Below are positions 39,001 through 51,320 of a stretch of 64,000 nucleotides of DNA, piece after piece. Within the stretch, counting starts at the first letter, position 1; each line of letters opens with the position of its first letter. Source of the DNA: Didymodactylos carnosus (lineage: Eukaryota; Rotifera; Eurotatoria; Philodinida; Philodinidae). Made by a program: the position numbers and the translations under genes. The DNA is taken from contig CAJNOQ010000119.1 of the NCBI GenBank assembly GCA_905250885.1, positions 1-64,000 of the forward strand, given 5' to 3'. Under the pieces are notes generated by a model. That model had not been told where the DNA came from. It saw nothing but the letters and a program-made list of their open reading frames with translations, and did no database searches.

Positions 39001-42000
39001 TTGTTCTGGTATCTGAAAGTATTTGCCAGACCCAGCAAGTTACTTGAGCAAGTACTTGGCCAAGTTAAGTACGTAGAGTAAGTCAAATACTTGATTTTCT
39101 TGGCAAGTACTGGATGTTTGAAAATATTTGCAACATTATATATTTCACGTATATCTTCGTCTCAGCGACTCGTGTGAAATGTTAATCTCTTTTTCAATAG
39201 ATACCATTCTCTACAGCATCTTGTTAAATGTTGTTGTAAAGGCATACGAAACTAAGTTTTTCAAGGCCAAATAATGACACTGATTAATTTCTACATGATT
39301 TCTCTAGCTTTATATAACCTAATTCTGATACTGAATATACTCGTCAAAAAGTTTAAGCTTTACCTTTCGATAGGGAACCAACAACATTTTCAAACAGCGT
39401 ATAGAGCTGTTCTATCAGTCAAGTTTTTGTGGTGGCAGAATGACATTATTTCATTTTGTCGCTCCACAATTGCCATCCTCGAATGGTTAGCGGCTTGTAA
39501 GTTTCTACTTTCTGTTTTTTTGCATAATAATGAGGCGCAGATATCATTTTTGTAAGAAACACTTGCGAAATTGGATCACTTGAAAAATAGGTGGGAGTTG
39601 TAGGACAGTTTTTTATAGACGCTATCACGATGAAGAAACATATCAGCTTTTTCTGAAAGTTCGAACTTTATAAAACAGGTCACGATGTGACAAAGAACTT
39701 GCATTGAAAAATATCAGTAATCGATAGAGTCACACATATCAGCCACATTTTTATTATCACTGCGCTTATTCTTTGAGTGTCAAACAGAAAGAATAAAAAC
39801 CTGAGTGGGAAATAGATTTATTTCACTAAATCAATGCACTTGATCTCTGACGATTTGGACTCTCCTGTTGTTTTGATAAATTGACATTTCACGAACCGCT
39901 GGAGTAGATATATATGTGAAACAAATAATGTTACAAATACTTCGAACACTTAGTACTTGATTCATTAGCGGTCTAGGAACGTTGTAAAAAAAATGCATTG
40001 AAATTAACGATAAAAACTGTTCAAGACACAAATCATGCTACAATAATCATTAAAAGAAACAGATAGCATTAATTTTTAACATACCGATCTGTCAATGGCG
40101 TAATAACTAAACGACTTTTGTTTCCTAGATATTCATATTGATATCGAAATTTGGCATCGCACACATTCGCATAACAATGATTATCTTTCGGATCCCAACG
40201 ATGTCGTAATTGAGATTGCCATATAAACTCAGATGCTGTTTCAATCTTGAAAAGTAACACTTGTTTAATAAGACATCATACGAAACGAAGTTTTATACCT
40301 ACTTTATTAGCGAGCATTTTCGCCTGGAATAAAAAATATATATACAGATAATTCTTGACAAAATTCGTAATAGCACTAAGAAAACGCATAACGTAAGTAA
40401 AATGCAAAAAAAAAGAAAACGATAAAAATCCGTGTTTATAGATTGAAAACTCCTTTTCCACAGTCAGATCTTTATCGTTCACTAAAGTTTTAACGTCATT
40501 TTTCAGAGAAAAATACTTTCTATAAAATCAACTATTGTACATTAAAATAGAACCTTTGAGAAAATGTTCAGAGTTCAGCCACATGAGCAGAGAAAAGCGA
40601 ACTCCAAATGTTTCTGAAGGGAAGCGATTTCTATGTATTTGTCATCATGTACTAGAGAAGAAGGTTAACTGGAGACAGCAGGCTAAAAATTTTTGATACA
40701 ATCTTTTTCAACTGAAGTTAAAAAGAAATTTCTACTCTACGAATATACTATTTTTTTTAAAGTTAAGACAGCGTTAGAACGACGACGAACTGAATACATT
40801 ACAAGATTCACTCTGTTGTCGTTATTATGGCTGAACTTTGAACACTTTTCCAAAAATTCTATTTTAATGTCCAATAGTTGACTTTATAGAAAGTTTTTGA
40901 CGTTAAAATTTTCATGGAAGATGAAAATCTAATTCTGAGTGAGAGAAGTTTCCAGTTAAAAGTAAATGAATCGAAATATGAAAACATGCGAATTTTTTTA
41001 ACGAGAAATTTCATTCGTATTTTTTGAAAATTCATTCTTTCGACAAGAAAATGCTTCTACAACCTCAAATTAGTAACATCGAACGAGATAACTTAGAACC
41101 AAATATAAGTGCTGACCACGCTATGAATCGTATTACATTTGCTTGATTTTGTTACTCTTAACATGTTATGCCCCTTACCACCACATCTCGAGCATGTAAA
41201 TCAATAAGACACAATGTTGTAATTTTATTTCGATCTTCGTCAGTCAAATCAGAGAGTAATAAGCCAATTAATGTATTTAATTGTATAAGCTGTTTTTTAT
41301 TAAAATCACGTAATGCATTGGAAAATCCTTCTTCTATGCGTGCAAATGCCGCTAATATATCGGCTGTCCACCATATTTGAGAACCCGTCAAAGTTATCTG
41401 AATAATTAAACAACATTATGGTTCTAATTTAAAAATGATAATGCCTTACTTGTGCAGGATGATCAAAGAGCCATTCTTCACGAGGTTTATCCTAAATATA
41501 ACTAAAATTTGAATTTTGAAGAAGTTTTTAACAGTAATTACCTCGTATGCGGCAACAGCTACCTATAGAGAACAAAATAGTTAGTCAAACTTTAAAATAG
41601 TTTATTTTTAAACACTTACTTTTAACCATAAGCGAATAGTTTCACAATGAAAATCAAGTAATCGAGCTAACCATAATTCAACAGCACCTTCCAAATTACA
41701 ATCATTAAAAAATTTTATACGTTCACCATCATCACTGTACATTGCATATGCTGATTTTAATTTAACACTATTATTATCTTCTCTTAAGTCTAATTTATGT
41801 AATGAATCAAATAATTTTGTTAAAAGATGCATAACACGTTCTGGCTCATTGCCATTTGATAAAAATTCAAGTAATTCAGTGCCAGATATAAAGAAAAATC
41901 TAAACATTTGTATAGATACATTAATCCTTTTTTTTGTATGTATTTTAATCATTAAACAATTCTACACACCTTGGAAATATCAGTCGTTTTGTTTCGAGAT

Positions 42001-45000
42001 AATCTTCTAATGCTTTTTGACAAGTTTGCAAATTATCCTTCAGTTTTTCTAATTGGTCATATAAACCAAGCCGATTTGTACACCGAATAAAATTTAAATC
42101 TGACATATTGTCTATTGCAATAATCTATTGCATCGACGAATAATTATAAACTATTTCTCTAAATCAACTCTATAAATACCTACCTTAAATTCTTTATCAA
42201 TTTGATCGAAGATGGCGGCTTCTTTTGGCAATTGATATCGGATATCTTCTGTTCCAATAAATATTGATTCAAGATTTGACCATGCACGTTGAACTTCTGT
42301 AATTATTTGAAGTACCATATCAGCGGTTGAAAGTTTTCTTTGCCATGCCATTACATCTCCAACAAAATGTGAGATAAATTTTGATGAAAGTAAATTCTGT
42401 AATTGTATCTACAAAAATTAAATATAAATATCATTAAAAAAAATATGAGATCATCTTGAATTACCTGATGTTCATCTAAAACGATCAAGATTTCATCATT
42501 AACATGAATAAGTGGTACATCTGTTCGAGAATGTTTATCAAGATCAAATTTTAATTCGGACCATATATGTTCAAGATCATACAAAATTTTCTCCATTCCC
42601 ATTTCTTTAACAGCTTTATCTACAATATTTTTGACCTATACAAATAAAGAATCGTATTATATTTCTGTTTAATTAATGAGTTGATACATCACCTCCTCTT
42701 CATATCGATATAAATTCAATGCAAGTAAATCATTCAAACTCGTCTCTTCGGTTATGTCGATTCGAACATTTGTTTCTTTCATTAATTCTTCCCAGTGTCG
42801 AGATCGAATTGCATTATTTCGAAATTCTCCAACGGATCGTAACGCACCATTCAAATTTTTAACTTCATTCTCGATACCATGAAAAGCGTCCCATGTTCCA
42901 CATTCTTTAGCTAATGCTAAACAAAGATATATACAAAATTTTTCGAAGTTAATATTAATGCTGCTACGCTTTATTGACCTCTCAATTCCTTGTTCAAATA
43001 CGTTCCACGTAATTCTTGATCTATTTGTTCAATATTTACATCTCTCCATCTTGTTTTTGTCCATTCATCAATACGACTTCGTATAAGAAAAATTAGATCC
43101 CATAATTGTTTCAATGATTTCATATCTTTTCGACAGAATTTTATATTTTTATATTCTAGTACACTAATATCAAATGCTGAAGCCAATTGATGTAATTGTT
43201 GTAATTCACTATCAAATATTTTTAATTGATTAGCCCACTAGTTTCAAATAAAAAATGAATATAAAAATTATAGACAAGACTTAGGGTTGCTTACATAATC
43301 TAGTTCACCATAAGGTTCAGCGATATCGTATTTAAATGGTGCATCACGTAAAAATTTATCACGCACTTCTTGTTGTTTTCGCTCCATTGCTGTTATTTGA
43401 CTACGAATTGCTGATATTTGAACTGCTTGTAAAGGTGCTATAAAGAGAAAAAAAAGTAAACAAATAAATTTATCACAATGATTTTACAACTACCACACGG
43501 GTAATGAGTCTGTATATATATTACCAATTTCTTGTCTCATATGAGATGCCATTTTTTTTACTACCACCCATTGTTCAGGTAATTCATCAAGCATTGCATA
43601 GATCATTTGTGGAACTTCGTATCCATAAGATTTTAATATTTCAATCGTATCGTTAACTAAAATTATTCAGAAATTACACGCTTATGAATGGTAGTTTATT
43701 GAGCTAATTTATTGTAAAGTATGACCTACTGGGTTCAACCATATCATCAGTAAATTCTTGTCTATCACGAACAGAACTTAGAAATGTCATCATTTCAAGT
43801 AACCCTTTTAAAAAAAAAGATGAAATCAACAGAGAAAAAGAGTTTCTATAAGCACATACCAGTTATATCACCAGATTTAACTTCTTTTTGTAGTATTGTC
43901 GTGGCATCTTTAATAAATGATTGTAATTCATTAAGACTAGAATACAACATTTTCATTCAGTATCCGAAAGAATCAAAATTAATCGAATGTTAAAGATTAA
44001 AAGCATTTAAGGGCACCCCCCCCGTCTCTTTTCGGGCTTTCCGTAGAAATGCTGTGAAATAAAAACTAAAAGTCGCTAGGACTTCGTATTTTTAGAACTG
44101 ATTGGAAACTCAATGGACCACGTTTTCTTTTTTGTTTCAAGTTTTCAACTATTGCCGTTCAACAGGTTTTCAGTGTGCCACATTACGACCCCCCTTAAAT
44201 TTCATCCGATCGAGTTCAAAATTTTACCAGAGATACTCAAGGTCATTCAGCAGAGGTAATTTTTGGGAAATTGTTTTGAGACCTTGTCTGGTCGAGTTAT
44301 AGAAAGAATACTGAAAAACGTCTCAAAAACCAAGTTTTTCAATTTAGAAACCCTATAAGTCGGTAAAGAAAAGTCTAAAATAAAATTCCAAAAAATTACT
44401 TTTGCAATAGTGTCTTGAGTACCTCTGGTAAAATTTTGAACTCGATCGGATGAAATTTAAGGGGGGTCGTAATGTGGGACAATGCAGCCTAGTAGCAAAA
44501 AAATAGTTTTCAAGAAAAAACGCATTTTGTACATAGGTTACTTTTTTCAGAGCACTTGCCGCGATGCTTATATCTCCGCGAAAAGTCATCGAAAAATTCT
44601 GCAAAATGTCTCATTGTGAAGAAAACATTTTCTTCTATCAGACTATGTGTAAGAAAAATTTTGCATGTACAGAAAATGAGAGAAAAAATTGAGGCTTTTT
44701 AGGTTTTGAAGGGAAAACTTCAATAATCCGTAACTTTTTGAAAAAAGGTCGTGGAGTACTGGGAGTTATCTTATTTTGTAGCCCACACTTTCCTCTACAT
44801 TAGAGTATGCTCAGCTCAAAATGCGAAATTTTTACAAGAAAGAGGGGGGGTAGGGGTACTCTTAAAATCATGACGAAGAAATTTTAGTCACCTGACTGTT
44901 ACATGATCAATAAGATAATTTTTATACAAATTAATCCATTTTGTGACTAATACTAATAAACTTCGTTTTAATGGCCTTAAATCAACACGTAGCCAAGAAC

Positions 45001-48000
45001 CAAATAGTAAACTTTGATTCCAACTATCAATTTCATTATAAATTGATTGAAATAAATCAATCTATTAACAAAAACAAGTGAATTATTATAGTTCATAAAA
45101 ATTGCACATAGTAGTAAACCTGATTTTGAAATTGATGTAAATTTGGTGGACTTTCCTTTACATTCTCAGGATTTTCAATTTCGGACTCTTTGTAGAGGAA
45201 AAAACAGTCATAATTGAAGAAAAATCAAATTTTATATGTACCTTCTAATGCTCGTCCATACAACAGAAACTGTCTCATATGTTCTTTTCTATCATCTAAC
45301 CAAAGATAGGAAAATTCATCCACCATAAGTTTCCACATATTGGCCTCATCCATCGTCATTCTTAAACGTTCCATTATTTGTAAACGAAAATTATTTAATT
45401 CTTTCATATCTTCTAAATCATCCTATATTAGAGACAATTTAGAATAATATACAAATCGAAAATAATAAGAAGTACCTGATAATGTTTTTGCCCCGAATGT
45501 TCAGCTAGTCTTACAACCATTGCTGCTTGTCGAAATATGTTTCCAATTAGTGTATCAACCATATCGTATAAGCCTTCGGCACTACCAAATTCGAGTGTAG
45601 GACTAAAACGGACTTCGATATCCTAAATATAACCTACCGTTGATTCGGTACTATTGAAAAGGAAGTAAATTATACTAACATCTAATACACAAGAGACTTC
45701 GAATAGTGGATGTTTATTTAATGATGGATTTGATTCTTCGAGTAAATAATCCAAGTTGTATTGAATAATTTCATATAATAATTCCAATACTATTTCATCC
45801 ATATAATCGACATAAGATTTCCATGTATCCGAATCTGCATCAGCTTTTAACAACCACTTGTTTTGCTAAAAATACATAACAGAGAAATTGTACATCATTC
45901 ATTGGTCTGGAAAAAGAAAGATCTGGTTATGTTGGAACGGTTCTAAATTTTTTTTCCGAAAAATATACTTTCCTTCTCGAGATATACGAAAAATGCTGAA
46001 AGTCAGTGAAAAAAACTGAAGTATATTTTTCGGAAAAAAATTTAGAATTTGAGATAAAGTCTGAAGTATCTGTGGTAAAAATTTGAGCTAGATCGGACCA
46101 TTTTTTTGAGAGGTCGTAATGTGACTGGAAGACAACCGGAATTTTCCAGAAAACCCATATAAGAACATCTCAGAAAATTCTGGGCAAAAATATATCGATT
46201 TTCTTTTTCGATGTTCTATCTCTAATCTAAGCTCGATCGGTCGTGTGATCTGCATTTGGCAACAAGGTGAAAAAAGAGAGGGATACCCTTAAGCACTTGT
46301 CAAGCATTCTTAGATTTAATACGTGCCAAGTACTTGGAAGAACTTCAGATACTTGCCTACATTTCGCAAGTACCTACCAAGTTACCTGTCAAATACCTGA
46401 TGAAGTACTTACCTAGTACTTATATTTATTAAATTACCTTTTTTACTTGCAAAAAACTCCAGGCGCTCTGGACATTACTTACCGTAGTACTTTTCTAAGT
46501 ACTTGGTCTCAAGTACATTCGCTAAGAAGATCGTAACCACGATGAACAAATCAGTAAATTAGAAATAAAAACTATTTTTACTAAGAGACAAAAAAAATCA
46601 ATAGCCATTAGACTAGAGCAGCTTTTTGCGAGAGATTAAATCGTGAAACATCTGTGATAATCTACCTTTAGTATTTCTTGCAGTCGAACACCGGCATTTC
46701 TTAAATCACTGTTTCGTTTCAAAACTCGATTTTCTTTATCATAGATCATCAATAACGGATTATCTTGTCTTACTTCTCCTCTTGAATACAAAGCCGTTTT
46801 TAGAAATTTCGTTAATATTTTTCTCATTTCATCCAAATTTGATTTACTCTTGAATAAACGCGATTCTAAATCATTCAAAGAGGTTCGTAAACCTCGTATG
46901 AAATTAGTTGAATCTAAAAAGATTCTAAAATGTTGAGTCTGAAATAGATTTACCACTGATGAACTAAAAAAAGAATGTCTTAAGACGATTATCCATGATC
47001 TAATCAGAAGAAGAATATCAATGATCTTTTCTATTTAAGTCACAAGAGAAACTCTTGAGCTTTATCTACATCAATTCTAGAAGCCGGAGAGAAATGTTGA
47101 CTTTATCCAACGGAAAACTTCCAGTAAGTTCTGCACTTTTGTATCAAACGAATTCTTACCTATGTCGATATTAAACATGACAGTAGTACTAGCTTTCTCT
47201 AAATTTGCTTCAATAGCTATTAAGTCTTCACGAATTAATGGATATTCGATGATTAGTACATTATCTTTGATTCGTCGATACGATTTTGTTATGTAATCTT
47301 TGAAAAAAACAAAGCATTTATGGTGAACAAGAGAGAATCTCATATATTTTCACTGTTAATAGTCAAAACTTTTAATAAAATCTGTGGAACAATGGTAGTC
47401 GAAGCAACTGATAATCTATTGGTGTTTATGTTACTTTATTGACAGTATTTCAACCTTTATGGCCATTTTTAAGTTCGAAATATTATCAATTTTCGCTACG
47501 CTTAAACACCAATATGTTATCAGTTGCTTCGACTACCGTTGTTCCACAGATTTTATTAAGAGAGAATTTTGTTTTCAATACCCAGATCAATAAATTGTTG
47601 CAAAAATCGATCCATTTGTCCATATAAAACTTCAGCTTCGTCGAATATTTTCATATTATGCATTTGATACAGTCGCATCACTTCATGAAGAGCAGTAGTA
47701 AGCTAAAGCAGATTATAATACATAAATGCGTTACATATTTTCTATACTTATAAAAATGCTATTATTATTATTAGTGAATTATTTGAAATCGCATTTGACG
47801 ATCAGCATAGTTGGGTTACCTCTGGTTTTATATTAACAACATAATATTTATCATCATATTTTCTTAATAATGGTTCATTTAAATGTAGAAGATTTTCTTT
47901 TCGAAATCCATTCATCCATTTTACATTTGTATCATCAACAAATTTTTTTAATAAATTTAGTAGATCCAATTCTTGTTCAATTATTCGTTCGTACGTTGGT

Positions 48001-51000
48001 TTATCTTTAATACTAGTAAAAATGAAAAATAATAAGAAAAGAATGATGATGATAAAAAAGAAAAGAAAATAAAGAATATTTTACCTTAAGTTTAATGATT
48101 TTAAGGGTTCTATTTTATTTATAATACGTAGTCGCAATTGTTCAGCCCAATTGAGATCAGCCACCACTTGGGACATATTCAATAGCCACGTTGTTCTCAT
48201 ATCTTTAGAATATTCATCGAATAATGCCTTATCATCTTTCAGTGCTGACTCAAGAAGTGTCAATAATGTATTTGCATAATTACTGACAACATTTTTCAAA
48301 ATATCACGTTGTAATGTGGGATCAAATATTTTTAATATCTGAAAACATAGAATAATCATACTGTGAACATATTTTTCAGAAAAATAAATAAATTCAATTT
48401 TACTCGATAGATACTGTCGATATTATCTGTCTTTATATTTGAATGACATGGCTGTAATAATCGTTTTAAAATATTTGCTATTCGTTCATCACAGCTTATA
48501 ACACGATTTCGAAATTGTTCATATATCTTCAAAAATTCCTTTAAAAATAAAAAAGATAAAACTATGTTAAAAAAACTCTTTTAAAAGTTATATATTGATT
48601 ACTAACATCATTTGAATCATTCATAATATCATCTGATAGTATATGAAATGTGTTATAAGCACTTTTAAATTCTATTACACTTTTCTGTAGTAATAATTGT
48701 AATTCTTCAGCATCAATTCCACCAATTTCAATTGTCTCATAGATAAAACATTCTTTTGCAGTAGCAACAATATCTTTCAATATTTTTAAACGATGAATAA
48801 AATTATTATATCGAGAAAATATTTTTACTTCAGGAAATTCCCAATATCGAACTTGACGATTATTATAATATGTTGATATTAGATTTTTACGTGTGTCATA
48901 TGTTTTTTTATACAATATGCATACTTCAAGTGCCAAATCAATATTTTGTAATGGTTCATCAAAATCAGTATCAACAAACAATTCGTTGGGTTGAAGTAAA
49001 TCACGAATCTAAAAATGACAAAGAATATTAGAAATATATCGTTGTCTATATCGATAGATAAAATTTTTTACTTTTACCTTTGCAATAACTAAATTTGTCC
49101 ATTGTTGAAGAAAATTAATGAAACGTGTGATATTCATATAATATGATGAATGACTCCAACAAAGAGCCAATGTATGAAATAAATTTAAAAAATATTGTGG
49201 TAATTGTTCAAGTTCTTGACATTGTTCAATGGATTTTAGTATAGAAATTAGTGGTTGTAAATAGAGACTAATATTTTGTGTTTCAATTAGAGCTTCTATA
49301 AGATCACGAAATAGAGCACGAAAACTAGAAAAATAATTGGAACCGGCTATTTCTAATACTTCAACAAGACGACGAACAATTAAGGCATCTAACTAAACAT
49401 AAAATAAACTAACTTTAATAGACAAACACATTGTATTAAGAGTATCCTCTCCTCTTTTTTGCAGAAAAGTTTTCATTTTGAGCTGAACATAGTCTAGTGT
49501 AGTGGAAAGTCTACTAGGGCTATAAAATGAGACCATCTCAGCTCTCCACGATCTTCCTTGAAATTTTTTAATTTTTTCCTTCAAAGCCTAAAAAATTGCG
49601 ATTTTTCAGGTTCATAAATTTTTCTCTCCTTCCCTATATATTCAAAATTTCTTCTTATAAATAGCATGGAAGCGTGCTCTTCAAAGTGAAGCGTCTTCCA
49701 GAATTTTTCGATGAGTTTTCGTGGAAATATAAACATCATCGCAATGCCCTGATAAACAGAGTCCTATGTACAATATGTGTTTTTCTCACAATGCATCTTT
49801 TCTATAGTCCCTTCAATCGGCTTACATTACGATCCCTCGAAAAAACTTCTCTGATCGAGCTCAAAATTTTACCTCAGATACTTTAGACGCTATCTCAGAG
49901 TGTAAATTCTTTTTAAGCGTTTTCGATTTCAACTTTTGGCGTGAGAAGGTTTGTAAAATAAAAAACCGGTTTGTTGTACAGGATTTTTAGTATTTTTCGA
50001 ATAGCTCGAGAAGGAAAGCATATTTTTCGAAACAAAATTATCATCCTGAGACAGGGTCTAAAGTATCTGTGGTAAAATTTTGAGCTCGATCGGATCATTT
50101 TTTCGAGGAATCGTAATGTACCCAATGAAAACTAGAATTTTCTAGAAAACCTATAGAAGAATACGCCAGAAAATTATGGGCAAAATATATCAATTTTCTT
50201 TTGCGATATTCTATGTCTAGTATAAATTTCCACGGTTTCCAAGAGGGTCAGAAAAGCGGGGCAGTTCCCCTTACTGTGTTTAAAATTACTTGAGTTTTTA
50301 TTCCTTGTAAATTATCGGTACGTGTTGTCCAAAAATCAATTTCAACATTTGGAAATGGATGTAGTTTTGTATATGGTGGATCACGATCATAATTAATTGC
50401 TGCTTGTATTTGACTTTTCCAACTGGTAACTGAATTTTCTAGTAAACGAATTTTTCTACCATCAAACGTTTTATTGCTATAAAAAAAGAGAAAACAATAG
50501 GAATAGAAGTAACTTATTTAAAACTCTGACTAATATTGACGAATATAAATCGAAAAATTGCGTACTGTGTCAATAGTCTCAAATAATTTGATCGTTGCAT
50601 AAATTGTATTTCACGTGGAATAGGTAATACTGTTCGTCCTCTTAAAACTCCATTAACAACAGTTAATAGATTTGTTAATTCACTGATATTTTGATTACAA
50701 CTTTTTATTACAAGATCAGGTAATTGACGTAGTGTTTTTCGTCTTTGAAGAATAGGCCATAATACCTGAAATAGGACAAATCTATTGAATGAAATGTTTC
50801 ATATATATTAAACTACAAAAAGTGTTCGTATAAAATAATACTTCAGAAATGAATAATGCTAATTGTGCAATAGATGAATGTATAAATTCTGCCACAGCTA
50901 TTTGTCCACTTATATTTTCATTACGTTCAATCGATGCGTCATTTCGTTTAATAAAACAAATTATTTTTGATCTCAAATGAACTGGAAATTCACTCGATAC

Positions 51001-51320
51001 TGTGAGTGAATCATTATTTTCAAATATTAGTATTATATTTCGATCCAATTGATCAAGAAACAAATCAAATAACAATTTATTTGTTTCATTACTCAGCAAC
51101 TTTTTAAAGTCTGTTGGAGTTGTGCCATAGATCATGTTTAAATAGATCATTATAAAATGGAGACGGGGATCATCCGATTCGATATCCTCTATTCAAATAA
51201 ACAATGACAGACAGTTTTCAAAGACAACAAAGAAAATCATTTACCGGTTACATCTCCAGTTTCAAAAACATCACTCGTTATTGAGCCTCTCATCGAGGAC
51301 TCAGTGTTAGTATCAGCCAT
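25994..51320 (-). CDS. Axonemal dynein heavy chain, outer-arm beta type (DNAH9/11/17-like)
   Basis: A 25 kb minus-strand gene of dozens of exons, from [13 protein letters not shown] (ATG at 51318-51320) to the terminal ALLLQA with stop at 25994-25996. Tail, linker, six AAA modules, the stalk between AAA4 and AAA5, and the C-terminal domain are all present in order. Nucleotide loops are AAA1 GPAGTGKTETT, AAA2 GNAGTGKTQ, AAA3 GASGCGKS and AAA4 GGSGKQS. The end ([20 protein letters not shown]) and the [17 protein letters not shown] block point to the DNAH9/11/17 clade, the force-generating beta chain of the ciliary outer arm. Most introns are 50-60 bases; a handful are 0.3-1.4 kb and hold mobile elements. 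No fatal break was noticed, so the gene appears functional, but not every junction was verified. Which of DNAH9, 11 or 17 is nearest cannot be decided by eye. Confidence 0.92.
27990..28577 (-). other. Dynein intron of ~0.6 kb, content unknown
   Basis: Non-coding sequence between two AAA6 exons. No terminal repeats, coding frame or RNA gene could be recognised, although its size suggests an old insertion. Confidence 0.45.
30313..33488 (-). CDS. Dynein microtubule-binding stalk and AAA5 block
   Basis: Heptad-rich coiled coil one ([37 protein letters not shown]) leads to the microtubule-binding tip ([19 protein letters not shown]). Coiled coil two follows ([20 protein letters not shown]), then AAA5 with [13 protein letters not shown] and [19 protein letters not shown] 1.3 kb intron (about 31430-32730) lies in the tip region and contains a tRNA-like SINE. 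Confidence 0.88.
31430..32150 (-). other. Distal part of a 1.3 kb dynein intron, nothing recognised
   Basis: Non-coding sequence between stalk exons; no repeats with visible ends. The neighbouring 32150-32350 carries the tRNA-like SINE. Confidence 0.4.
32150..32350 (-). mobile_element. tRNA-derived SINE or tRNA pseudogene in dynein intron
   Basis: On the minus strand, TAACTCAGTTGTCAGAAC (A-box-like) and GGTTCGATTC (B box) are spaced as in a tRNA, within about 32283-32349. The region downstream is GC-richer than its surroundings and may be the SINE body. Acceptor and anticodon stems do not pair cleanly, so it is not a working tRNA. Outer limits are approximate. Confidence 0.5.
33531..35891 (-). 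CDS. Dynein AAA3-AAA4 block
   Basis: AAA3 has [20 protein letters not shown] near 35518-35583, followed by [20 protein letters not shown] and [12 protein letters not shown]4 has [13 protein letters not shown], an intron, then [20 protein letters not shown] (about 34000-34130). Both loops keep Lys and Ser/Thr or equivalent, consistent with nucleotide binding. Confidence 0.88.
36120..40310 (-). CDS. Dynein AAA1-AAA2 block
   Basis: AAA1 is the main ATPase site. It reads [10 protein letters not shown] (exon ending near 40087), [12 protein letters not shown] and GGAPAG (exon about 38663-38718), PAGTG (microexon), [14 protein letters not shown] and [20 protein letters not shown] (near 37930-37986). 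AAA2 starts with [19 protein letters not shown], its loop again split by an intron (about 37130-37230). A 1.37 kb intron (38719-40086) interrupts AAA1. Confidence 0.9.
36715..37012 (-). other. Dynein AAA2 intron with inserted unknown sequence
   Basis: About 300 bases between two AAA2 exons, longer than the usual intron. A plus-strand frame at 36782-37012 is open but matches nothing recognised. No terminal repeats seen. Confidence 0.4.
38583..38597 (-). CDS. 15-base microexon in dynein AAA1 Walker A loop
   Basis: On the minus strand the order is TTCTAG, GACCAGCTGGAACCG, GTAAAG. The upstream exon ends GGCGCACCGGCAG (38663 side) before GTAAAA, and the downstream exon starts GAAAAACTGAAAC after CATTAG. 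Joined in phase the peptide is GAPAGPAGTGKTETT, exactly the expected AAA1 loop. Both flanking introns are short (about 55 and 65 bases). Without this exon the main ATPase site of the motor would be missing. Confidence 0.9.
38719..40086 (-). other. 1.37 kb dynein intron with AGTAC-rich repeat
   Basis: Bounded by the exon ending ITPLTDR and the exon beginning CYITLTQS. It contains an AGTAC-rich repeat at about 38918-39115. The remainder (39116-40086) shows open but unrecognised frames and no clear element ends. Confidence 0.7.
38918..39115. repeat. AGTAC-rich repeat copy in dynein intron
   Basis: Starts AGTGAATGTACTTG, as in the copy at 24939, and is rich in AAGTACTTGG and GGCAAGTACT words. 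The right end is not clear, so it may be truncated. Confidence 0.55.
40488..40908. mobile_element. MITE with ~80-base terminal inverted repeats in dynein intron
   Basis: The left end TTTTAACGTCA and inner block ACTTTCTATAAAATCAACTA are matched in reverse by TAGTTGACTTTATAGAAAGT and TGACGTTAAAA at the right end. The arms cover about 40488-40572 and 40822-40908 with roughly 85% identity by eye. No coding capacity. Confidence 0.7.
41158..43990 (-). CDS. Dynein linker block
   Basis: Encodes the mechanical linker that swings across the AAA ring. Recognisable pieces are [19 protein letters not shown] (around 42151-42351), [17 protein letters not shown] (around 41870-41900) and [13 protein letters not shown] (around 41391). 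These are the standard end-of-linker motifs and lie directly before AAA1. Confidence 0.85.
44007..44865. mobile_element. TTAA-flanked foldback element, copy 1
   Basis: Bounded by TTAA at 44007-44010 and 44862-44865, with inner ends GGGCACCCC and GGGGTACTC, that is imperfect inverted termini TTAAGRGYAYCCC. Inside are inverted blocks: CATTACGACCCCCCTTAAAT at about 44182-44201 and its complement at about 44456-44475, with the adjoining GATCGAGTTCAAAATTTTAC also inverted. No coding capacity. It lies in an intron of the dynein tail. TTAA targets are typical of piggyBac-type transposases, but the ends do not clearly match that family. Confidence 0.65.
44880..51320 (-). CDS. Dynein tail (N-terminal) block
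   Basis: Exons in this stretch encode the N-terminal tail that binds intermediate chains and neighbouring heavy chains. It starts with an acidic leader, then [32 protein letters not shown] and [16 protein letters not shown], a pattern shared by the beta-type tails. Helical blocks continue through 45225-45853 (for example [19 protein letters not shown]). Conservation is lower than in the motor, as usual, so exon limits are less certain here. Confidence 0.8.
45895..46292. mobile_element. TTAA-flanked foldback element, copy 2 (partial)
   Basis: Shares GAGCTAGATCGGACCATTTT, GTCGTAATGTG and AAAACCCATATAAGAACA-like blocks with the copies at 44007 and 49436. It ends GGGATACCC followed by TTAA (46289-46292). 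The left end is not clear. An inner stem (CCGAAAAATATACTT and its complement) lies at about 45954-46033. The AGTAC-rich repeat abuts it on the right. Confidence 0.55.
46293..46520. repeat. AGTAC-rich repeat copy abutting a TTAA element
   Basis: Dense in AAGTACTTGG, CAAGTACCT and GTACTTACC words, ending TCAAGTACATTCGCTAAG as in the 24939-25099 copy. It lies in a dynein tail intron, directly beside the TTAA element. Confidence 0.55.
47372..47559. mobile_element. ~190-base MITE with ~57-base inverted repeats in dynein intron
   Basis: TTAATAAAATCTGTGGAACA at 47372 and its complement ending at 47559 bound long inverted arms (GTAGTCGAAGCAACTGATAA and complement) around a ~70-base loop. TTAA at both outer edges could be a target duplication. 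No coding capacity. Confidence 0.8.
49436..50277. mobile_element. TTAA foldback element, copy 3
   Basis: The left end TTAAGAGTATCC and block TTTCATTTTGAGCTGAACAT match, inverted, the right part of copy 1. Inverted inner blocks (TACATTACGATCCCTCGAAA at about 49823-49842 and its complement at about 50095-50116) repeat the foldback structure. The right end (GGGGCAGTTCCCCTTAC) is degenerate. Again in a dynein intron. Confidence 0.6.

Noticed and set aside
47439-47627. Plus-strand open frame within the dynein gene
   Set aside because: It overlaps the 190-base MITE and an antisense dynein exon; no independent support.
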